DNA from: JBNKFV01 sp050290265
Lineage (GTDB): Bacteria > Pseudomonadota > Gammaproteobacteria > Pseudomonadales > Cellvibrionaceae
NCBI GenBank assembly: GCA_050290265.1
Contig: JBNKHI010000053.1
Location: 1 to 24,106 of the forward strand
Length of the DNA: 24,106 bases
Direction: 5' to 3'
Made by a program: the position numbers and the translations under genes. The notes beneath the pieces were generated by a model that saw only the letters and a list, made by a program, of their open reading frames with translations, was not told where the DNA came from and made no database searches. This document shows positions 7,442-13,738 of this stretch, one piece after another; the first letter of the stretch is position 1, and the number at the start of each line of letters is the position of its first letter.

Positions 7442-8101
7442 CTAAATCAAAATTTTCTTGCCACCTTCCAGGGTTTTATCGTCCTGCTCGCCTAAATCTG
7501 TTGGCGCTGGCACGGCGCGACCTCGAATAACAGCAGGTCGCTCACCGACTTGTTTTAACCAGCGTTGAAAATGTTCCAGACCGTCGATATTGATACCTGA
7601 CCACTCGTAACTATGAGCCCAGCTCCAATTAGCAATATCCGCAATCGAGTAATCACCCGCCAGAAATTCATTATCCGCAAGCCGCGAATTTAACACTTCA
7701 AACAAGCGCCGCCCTTCGCGCTGATAGCGATCAATGGCTGCGGGTATTTTCTCTGGGAAGTACCGATAAAATACATTTGCCTGGCCCATCATTGGTCCGA
7801 CACCACCCATTTGAAACATCAACCACTGGGTAACCAAACTTTTACCCTGTGCATCAGCTGGCATTAACTTCCCCGTTTTTTCTGCCAGGTAAAGCATGAT
7901 TGCGCCGGATTCAAACACAGCAAAGCCATCATCAACAATCGCAGGAATACGACCATTGGGATTAATTTTCAAATACCAAGGTTGCTTTTGCTCACCTTCG
8001 CTGAGCTTCAAAGCATGGAGTTCATAGGGCAACCCGAGCTCCTCCAGCGTAATGGATGCTTTCCACCCATTCGGTGTTTCGGATGTGTACAGCTTAATCA
8101 T
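7442..8101 (-). CDS. Nu-class (YfcG-like) glutathione S-transferase
   Basis: A 219-residue GST close in pattern to E. coli YfcG: YTSETPNGWKASITLEELGL (the TPNG-K motif that contacts glutathione in Nu-class enzymes), INPNGRIPAIVDDG, FESGAIMLYLAEKTG, QMGGVGPMMGQANVF and YSIADIANWSW. Nu-class members act as disulfide-bond reductases using two glutathiones. A Novosphingobium member has been shown to act as a glutathione lyase that removes glutathione from the beta-thioether left by beta-etherases. That second role fits the neighbouring LigF-like genes. The start codon lies 5 bases after the PQQ dehydrogenase stop, and its GGAG box overlaps the end of that gene, so translation is probably coupled. 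Confidence 0.88.
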   Translation of the reverse strand: MIKLYTSETPNGWKASITLEELGLPYELHALKLSEGEQKQPWYLKINPNGRIPAIVDDGFAVFESGAIMLYLAEKTGKLMPADAQGKSLVTQWLMFQMGGVGPMMGQANVFYRYFPEKIPAAIDRYQREGRRLFEVLNSRLADNEFLAGDYSIADIANWSWAHSYEWSGINIDGLEHFQRWLKQVGERPAVIRGRAVPAPTDLGEQDDKTLEGGKKILI

Positions 8102-8106
8102 TTCGT

Positions 8107-10239
8107 TTACTCCAAATTTTTATCCTGATTCGCCCGATAAATAACGTAGTGGCGAATGGTATCAACGTCTTCTGCTGTCATGATATTACTCCACGACACC
8201 ATGCCACGATCGTTGAGCAAACCATCGTAAACGATTGATTTCCAACCCGGCGCCGAAAACAGCATGCCTGAGCGTCTTAGGTCAGGCAGAACACCGCCGC
8301 CCACTGCTGCGTCACCATGACATACGCCACAATAATCACCATACAGCTTGCCACCTTGAGCAATAGTGTCGGCATCTGCCGTCACTGCAGGTGGAGCCAA
8401 CGGTAAGTCGTTCATCGTCGGCTCTGGCGGCAACGTCGCATTACCGTTTAACTTGAACACCAACAGCCGACTGACGTTGCGCACTGGGCCCGCTTCGTCA
8501 GACAAGATGCCTCCCGGCGCTAGTGCCCAGATGCCGCCCCAGCCAGCGAGTACTGCAATATACTGCTCACCATCAATAGTGTAGGAAATTGGCGCTGCAA
8601 TAATGCCGGTCTGAGCTGGAAACGACCAAAGCTTTTTCCCATCGTGGGCCGAATATGCAACAAACTCTTTTCCCGCAGTACCCTGAAAGACGATATCTCC
8701 GGCAGTGGCTAGCAATCCACCGTTGCCGGGCGTTGGGTAATCAACACGCCAACGCTCCTTTTGCGTTACTGGGTCCCAGGCAACCAAAGCACCATTAGTG
8801 GCATCTTGCGCGCCTTTGCGTGCTGCAGGATCGGCTGGCATCGCCGCCGCAGCGAAATCGGCACCGGTATTAAAACCCTGTGCGCCGGGTTTCCAATCTT
8901 TGGCCACCGGAAAGTAAGGTAGCGCAGCAATAATTGCGGGGATATAAACCAGCCCTTCATTCGGGTTATACGCCATTGGATTCCAGCTATGCCCGCCAGA
9001 GGCCCCCGGTGTCACCACCATTGGCTTACCTGTTTTATCATAACGAGCAGCCGGGTTTTCGATGGGCCGACCATTTTCATCAAGCCCAGTGGCCCAGTTC
9101 ATGGGCACAAAGTTATTACCTGAAATAAACTCGCCCGTGGCACGGTCAATCACATAGAAAAAACCATTCTTTGGTGCTTGCATCAACACCTTGCGCTCTT
9201 GACCATCGATTGTCAGGTCCGCCAGCATAATATGTTGGGTGGCGGTGAAGTCCCAAGTTTCCCCCGGTGTGGTTTGAAAATGCCAAACGTATTCACCCGT
9301 TTCTGGGCGCACAGCCACTATGGACGACAGGTATAGATTATCGCCGCCACCGGGAGAGCGAATAGACTGATTCCAAGGCGAACCATTACCTACACCAATA
9401 TAGAGCAAGTCCAGCTCCGGGTCATAGGTCATAGAATCCCACACGGTTCCACCGCCGCCCAGTTTCCACCATTCGCCGTTCCACGTTTTTGCGGCGGCTT
9501 CTAAATACTCTGGCTGGGGACCATTCGCGGGGTTATCCGGAACAGTATAAAAACGCCACAGCTGCTCACCCGTATCTGCCGCATAAGCAGTGATATAACC
9601 ACGTGCTCCAAATTCTGCACCGCCACTACCAATAATGACTTTACCATTCACCACAAGCGGCGCACCGGTAATCGTGTATGACCAGTTACCTTCAGTGGTG
9701 TTCGTTACCCAGACTGGCTTTCCGGTTTCTCTATCAAGTGCAACCAGACGGCCATCAAACGTACCCAGATAAAGGTTGTCACCCCACGCAGCCAAACCAC
9801 GATTTACGACATCACAACACCCTTTCACACCCGTTTCACCAGGCACCTCTGGATCATACTCCCAGAGTAAGCGGCCATTTGTTGCATCGTAAGCTTTTAC
9901 TTTAGACCAAGCAGTAGTGACATACAGCTTGCCATCTATCACTAGTGGCGTCGCCTCCTGTCCACGCTGCGTATCCATATCAGCATACCAAGCCAAACCA
10001 AGATCCTTAACGTTGTCTTGATTAATCGCGGTATTCGGACTAAAGCGCTGCGCTTTATACGTCCGATTATAAGTTAACCATTCAGCGCCATTGGCACTGG
10101 CAGTAGCAAGTTCAGACTGTCCAATAGTTTTGGTTTTGCTGACATGTAAATCACTTGCTGGCGATGAAGGCTCCTGCTTCGAGTCTGAACATCCACCCAA
10201 CACTGCAGCGGTTAATACAATACTTATTATTATTTTCAT
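8107..10239 (-). CDS. PQQ-dependent quinohaemoprotein alcohol dehydrogenase, lipoprotein-anchored
   Basis: A 710-residue type II alcohol dehydrogenase: an eight-bladed PQQ propeller followed by a C-terminal cytochrome c domain. The N-terminus reads as a lipoprotein signal (hydrophobic stretch then LGGC, Cys17, with Ser at +2). The adjacent disulfide Cys141-Cys142 (KGCCDVVNRG) typical of PQQ alcohol dehydrogenases is present, and so are several Trp-docking repeats. The active-site stretch GETWDFTATQ has Thr two residues after the catalytic Asp, where lanthanide enzymes carry Asp, so calcium is the expected metal. The haem motif CGVCH is at 637-641. Such enzymes oxidise primary or secondary alcohols in the periplasm and feed electrons to cytochrome c or quinone. 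It sits 5 bases before the Nu-class GST and 65 bases after the ligase gene. PQQ synthesis genes are not in the window. Confidence 0.92.
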   Translation of the reverse strand: MKIIISIVLTAAVLGGCSDSKQEPSSPASDLHVSKTKTIGQSELATASANGAEWLTYNRTYKAQRFSPNTAINQDNVKDLGLAWYADMDTQRGQEATPLVIDGKLYVTTAWSKVKAYDATNGRLLWEYDPEVPGETGVKGCCDVVNRGLAAWGDNLYLGTFDGRLVALDRETGKPVWVTNTTEGNWSYTITGAPLVVNGKVIIGSGGAEFGARGYITAYAADTGEQLWRFYTVPDNPANGPQPEYLEAAAKTWNGEWWKLGGGGTVWDSMTYDPELDLLYIGVGNGSPWNQSIRSPGGGDNLYLSSIVAVRPETGEYVWHFQTTPGETWDFTATQHIMLADLTIDGQERKVLMQAPKNGFFYVIDRATGEFISGNNFVPMNWATGLDENGRPIENPAARYDKTGKPMVVTPGASGGHSWNPMAYNPNEGLVYIPAIIAALPYFPVAKDWKPGAQGFNTGADFAAAAMPADPAARKGAQDATNGALVAWDPVTQKERWRVDYPTPGNGGLLATAGDIVFQGTAGKEFVAYSAHDGKKLWSFPAQTGIIAAPISYTIDGEQYIAVLAGWGGIWALAPGGILSDEAGPVRNVSRLLVFKLNGNATLPPEPTMNDLPLAPPAVTADADTIAQGGKLYGDYCGVCHGDAAVGGGVLPDLRRSGMLFSAPGWKSIVYDGLLNDRGMVSWSNIMTAEDVDTIRHYVIYRANQDKNLE

Positions 10240-10304
10240 GGCATTTTTCTCTCGTAAAAATCAAGAAAAGAAAACTTACTTATTAAATTTCTAGTATCAC
10301 TAAA

Positions 10305-11879
10305 TCAATTCACCATCCGCTCACTTTGTCCATCGCCAGCTGCCCCCCAAAATGGTTGGCGCAATGACTTTTTGTCAGGCTTACCTGCCGGTGTACGCGG
10401 TATCTCGGTGACAAACGTTACGCTTTTCGGCGCTTTTACACTACCCAGGCGTTGTTTAGCATAAGCAATAATTTCAGCCTCTGTCGTCTTATCAGCAACC
10501 ACTATTGCTTTAACCGCCTCGCCCCATTTTTCATCAGGCACGCCAATCACAACGCATTCGCGAACTTCTGGCAATTCCGTGATAACAGCTTCAACTTCAG
10601 CGCTGAAAACATTAAATCCACCGGTGATAATCATATCCTTTAGGCGATCAACGATATAAATATACCCGTCTGAATCTCGGTAGCCAACGTCACCTGTATG
10701 ATGCCAACCGTGGGTTCTAATTTCTTCGGTGGCTTGCGGTTTCTCAAAATAACTGTGCGACACTAATGCGCCGCGTACAACAATCTCCCCTCTTTCTCCT
10801 GTGGGCAGCAACTTGCCATCAGGGTCCATGATCTCAACTTTTACAGACGACGTTGGCTTACCGCAACTCGCTAAGCGTTGACGGTGCTCACCCCAGGCCG
10901 CTGCCGACGCCTCTTCCGGCGACAACCAGGTAATAATCATTGGACATTCAACCTGACCATAACATTGGCATAAACACGGACCAAACACATCGACAGCCTG
11001 ACGAAATTTCTCTGGTGAAACCGGCGACCCCACCAACAAAAAAACACGCAAAGATGAAAGGTTATGTTTAGTTAATTCAGGAGAACCTAAAAGACCGTAT
11101 AACGCAGTAGGCGGTAAATACATATGGGTAATTTTATGCTTAGCCACACTTTGTAAGACTTTCTCAGCATTAAACCCCGGCAAAATAACCTGCGTCGCAC
11201 CTAACGACAACGTTGCTAAACTGACTGGGCCGGCAGCATGCGTGATGGGCGCAGACACAAGAGTCACCGGATTTGTTGTTCGACCATCGAACGCACGAGC
11301 GGCTGTCTCAACCATCGTTCCCCAACCGAGGTTCGTAACATTAACGCCCTTCGAAGGCCCCGTTGTCCCACCCGTTGGAAAGATACCCACATAATCATGG
11401 ATATTACCAAAAGGGTCACCAAAATCAGTGACCGTAGTGCCATCGTAATCACGAATAAATTCAGCAAAAGACGGGTCGCCCTGCGACGGTTTATCAAGAC
11501 AAACAAAGTGTTTTAACGATGGCACACGAGCTTTCAGTTCCAGCACATCCTCTGCAAGCGACGAGTGATAAAATAGCCAGCCACACTGTACATATTCAAG
11601 ATATTCCGCATTTGCCTCAATCGCATTGCGGGTATTCACGGGAATCCATTTACCGTTTGCACGCCATATCGATAACAGCGCGATCAACACATCACCGCTA
11701 TTAGGTGAATACAACGCAACAGAGTCCTGATTACTAAAACCATTACCGTACATTGCCTCTGCACAGCGTTCCGTAAGTTTTTTAACCGCAGAAAAACTGT
11801 AGGTTTTATCGCCATCGATAATACAGGTCCTGGCAGGGTCTAAATCATGCCCTCGATCAAAATAATCAATAGATCGCAT
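10305..11879 (-). CDS. AMP-binding acyl-CoA ligase (FadD/aromatic or fatty acid type)
   Basis: A 524-residue ANL-superfamily adenylate-forming enzyme. Visible motifs are the P-loop FPTGGTTGPSKGVNV, the adenine-binding YGQVECPMIITW, HTGDVGYRDSDGYIYIVDRLKDMIITGGFNVFSAEVE, and the catalytic-Lys region IPRTPAGKPDKKSLR at the C-terminus. It makes an acyl-AMP and then the CoA thioester of a carboxylic acid; the substrate cannot be read from the sequence. In this cluster an aryl-propanoid or aroyl-acetate acid is the natural candidate, which the amidohydrolase could then cleave. The start is 4 bases after the preceding GST stop, pointing to a single operon. The PQQ dehydrogenase gene follows. Confidence 0.9.
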   Translation of the reverse strand: MRSIDYFDRGHDLDPARTCIIDGDKTYSFSAVKKLTERCAEAMYGNGFSNQDSVALYSPNSGDVLIALLSIWRANGKWIPVNTRNAIEANAEYLEYVQCGWLFYHSSLAEDVLELKARVPSLKHFVCLDKPSQGDPSFAEFIRDYDGTTVTDFGDPFGNIHDYVGIFPTGGTTGPSKGVNVTNLGWGTMVETAARAFDGRTTNPVTLVSAPITHAAGPVSLATLSLGATQVILPGFNAEKVLQSVAKHKITHMYLPPTALYGLLGSPELTKHNLSSLRVFLLVGSPVSPEKFRQAVDVFGPCLCQCYGQVECPMIITWLSPEEASAAAWGEHRQRLASCGKPTSSVKVEIMDPDGKLLPTGERGEIVVRGALVSHSYFEKPQATEEIRTHGWHHTGDVGYRDSDGYIYIVDRLKDMIITGGFNVFSAEVEAVITELPEVRECVVIGVPDEKWGEAVKAIVVADKTTEAEIIAYAKQRLGSVKAPKSVTFVTEIPRTPAGKPDKKSLRQPFWGAAGDGQSERMVN

Positions 11880-11883
11880 CGCC

Positions 11884-12672
11884 CTACCCCCAACGATTAA
11901 TTTCTGGACCAGGAGCCCAATTTTTTTCTGGCATCTTCGTCACAGACGATGCCAACGCTTTTTGTACCGCTGGACGTGCTTTTACACGAGCGAGCCACTC
12001 GACGGTTAATGGTGCCTGAGCAAATGCGTCTGGCACTAGATCAACCATACCAGCCAGCCAGGCATAAGATTCCAAATCAGCTAAGGTAAATCTGGAGAAT
12101 ATCCATTGTGGGTCAGTTTGAGCAGACAATGTTGTTTCAATTTTTTCCACCGCAAGCATGATCTTATTTTTACTATCCGTTATTTTTTCTTCAGGAAAAT
12201 CATTCTCCCGTACAGCCTGCCAGCGATCACGTAAATCATCGCTGCCAATATTGGCAATCAACTGCGTAAAGCCACTGCTATCCAGCTCTGCCAATGGACC
12301 AGTCAAATAAGTTTGAGTGCCTAAAAATGCGGCTGCAGGCGCAGTCCGCTCGATCATATAGCGACACCAAGTCATTACCTGCCAACGCTCATAGCTATCA
12401 ACTGGCAACAACGAGTGGGAATCACTTATTTCATCCAGAAAACAGCCAATAAAAACCGAATCTGTTAACGGCTGGTCATCAACCACTAACACAGGCCCTT
12501 CACCCTCAACACTCATTACCACTTCAGGTGTCTGATATTCCTTAAGGCTATGCCGCTCACCCGCAGCCAAGTCAATGTTAATAATTCTGGCAGGTAAGCC
12601 GGTTTCATTTAGTGCAGCTAGCACTGTCAGTGTTGGCCCATTAGGTTCACCGGCGTATAACGTCATATCCAT
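11884..12672 (-). CDS. Divergent LigF-related glutathione S-transferase (candidate heterodimer subunit)
   Basis: A 262-residue GST-fold protein. Its start MDMTLYAGEPNGPTLTVLAALNETGLP parallels the neighbouring LigF-like proteins, but the ANS motif is replaced by GPT (residues 12-14), and the VSxxGW motif of the second domain becomes AAFLGT. The thioredoxin-fold domain (1-90) and all-helical domain with FTLADLESYAW are recognisable. Loss of the presumed catalytic Ser suggests a non-catalytic or altered subunit. Its ATG overlaps the stop of the upstream LigF-like gene as TAATG and follows an AAGGAGG ribosome binding site, so the two proteins should be made in fixed ratio. That is what one expects of a heterodimer such as the described Novosphingobium BaeA/BaeB beta-etherase. 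Heterodimerisation is inference. Confidence 0.78.
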   Translation of the reverse strand: MDMTLYAGEPNGPTLTVLAALNETGLPARIINIDLAAGERHSLKEYQTPEVVMSVEGEGPVLVVDDQPLTDSVFIGCFLDEISDSHSLLPVDSYERWQVMTWCRYMIERTAPAAAFLGTQTYLTGPLAELDSSGFTQLIANIGSDDLRDRWQAVRENDFPEEKITDSKNKIMLAVEKIETTLSAQTDPQWIFSRFTLADLESYAWLAGMVDLVPDAFAQAPLTVEWLARVKARPAVQKALASSVTKMPEKNWAPGPEINRWG

Positions 12673-13457
12673 TAGGATGCTCCTCCTTGTTGCGTTTGTT
12701 GACGACGCAAAAACGTCACGCGACTGGCAATCTCGGTGCGACCTTTCGCCCAGGTTTCTTGCGTTGCCGGGCGTTCATAAATTTTACGTAGCCATTCCAT
12801 TAAATGAGGTGTTTTTTCATCATTCGCAAGATGCGGTTGCGACATCGGCAACGCAAACCCTAAGTTAAAACCGTTGATATCGGCTAAGGAATATTGATCA
12901 GATGCAAGCCAGGCACGCTGACTCAGTTCCTGCTCGAGCATGCGAATTCCAATTTCGGTGCGCTGTTGTGATGCTGCCAACTCCTGTTCTGAAAATTGAC
13001 CATAAATCGCCTTTCGCCAAGCAACTCGACGCTCAGGCAGGGGAATGCGCTCAATAGCGTCAGCTAATTCTTGCGGATCTCTGTTGCGCACCGATGGCCC
13101 CACAAACCAGCTCCATCCCATCATACTCACAGATGGTGCCAACCATTGATCAATCCATTTCATCCACCACCGAACTCGCCAACGATCAATCGCGCTTGCT
13201 GGCATAAGGTCAGGACCGTCAAACGCCTCATTGACATATTCCATAATGGCAGTCGACTCAGTTAATACTTTGTCGCCATGGATCATCGCCGGGATAGTGC
13301 CTTGAGGATTAATACGAAGATATTCCGGCTTATGTTGATCAAAGTTTAGGAGGTCTAAATAGTGGCTGCTGTATGGAATATTTTTTTCAGCCAGCGTAAG
13401 CATCGGCTTACCGGAGTTTGCATTGGGTTCCCAATGATAGAGTTTTACGTCGTGCAT
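12672..13457 (-). CDS. LigF-like glutathione S-transferase (candidate beta-etherase, first gene of cluster)
   Basis: A 261-residue GST. The N-terminus has YHWEPNANSGKPMLTLAEKNIP, with the A-N-S motif at residues 13-15 shared with LigF, followed by LLNFDQHKPEYLRINPQGTIPAMI and STAIMEYVNEAF. In the helical domain VSMMGWSWFV keeps the VSxxGW pattern, and WRKAIYGQFSEQEL and YSLADINGFNLG follow. It is a second LigF-like protein in the cluster, distinct from the one at 5642-6403. The ATG has AAGG 8 bases upstream. It is the promoter-proximal gene: the upstream 281 bases contain a terminator for the receptor gene, a candidate promoter and a candidate operator. Its stop overlaps the next GST by one base. 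Beta-etherase activity is inferred from the LigF resemblance. Confidence 0.82.
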   Translation of the reverse strand: MHDVKLYHWEPNANSGKPMLTLAEKNIPYSSHYLDLLNFDQHKPEYLRINPQGTIPAMIHGDKVLTESTAIMEYVNEAFDGPDLMPASAIDRWRVRWWMKWIDQWLAPSVSMMGWSWFVGPSVRNRDPQELADAIERIPLPERRVAWRKAIYGQFSEQELAASQQRTEIGIRMLEQELSQRAWLASDQYSLADINGFNLGFALPMSQPHLANDEKTPHLMEWLRKIYERPATQETWAKGRTEIASRVTFLRRQQTQQGGAS

Positions 13458-13500
13458 GATAAAACCTTATTATGATTAGAGCTTGGTTCTAAATGGCTTG

Positions 13501-13529
13501 ATTTTAGATAGCTGTTTTATTAGTGACAG
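13501..13529 (-). promoter_or_regulatory. Candidate sigma-70 promoter of the GST cluster
   Basis: On the minus strand CTGTCA (plus 13524-13529; 4 of 6 to the -35 consensus) and TAAAAT (plus 13501-13506; 5 of 6 to -10) are separated by 17 bases. Transcription would begin about 37 bases before the first GST ATG. It is AT-rich DNA, so chance matches are possible. Confidence 0.4.
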
Positions 13530-13586
13530 TATGTAACCATTCACAATTGAGCGCTCAGTATAAGAAAGGTCGCTAGAGGCTGATAG

Positions 13587-13612
13587 GCTCCAGAATGGGA
13601 GCAAGCGTTCCA
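13587..13612. promoter_or_regulatory. Candidate operator A upstream of the GST cluster
   Basis: GCTCC (13587-13591) and GGAGC (13598-13602) form a dyad within TCCAGAATGGGA. A further GTTCCA half-site follows at 13607-13612. A similar element, TTCCAAAAATGGGA, lies upstream of the TonB receptor (16361-16374), suggesting a common regulator. The site lies about 75-100 bases upstream of the candidate -10, a position suited to an activator. Confidence 0.35.
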
Positions 13613-13664
13613 CGACTGCAACACTAGACCGCACCATAAAACATCAAAAAAGTCACTAAATTGG

Positions 13665-13693
13665 AAAAAAAAAAGGGCTCAACATGAGAGCCC
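13665..13693 (-). terminator. Rho-independent terminator of the TonB receptor gene
   Basis: On the minus strand GGGCTC pairs with GAGCCC around a 7-base loop, followed directly by ten T residues (A-run at plus 13665-13674). It lies 46 bases after the receptor stop codon, so the receptor and the GST cluster are separate transcripts even though they share orientation. Confidence 0.9.
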
Positions 13694-13738
13694 AAAATCC
13701 AGAGTGAGAAAAAGAATTTATAAGATCAGCACACGAAC

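Noticed and set aside
13476..13492. TTAGA-N7-TCTAA inverted repeat just before the first GST gene
   Set aside because: Short and in AT-rich DNA near the likely transcription start; less convincing than the TCCA/TGGGA element, so not listed as a feature.
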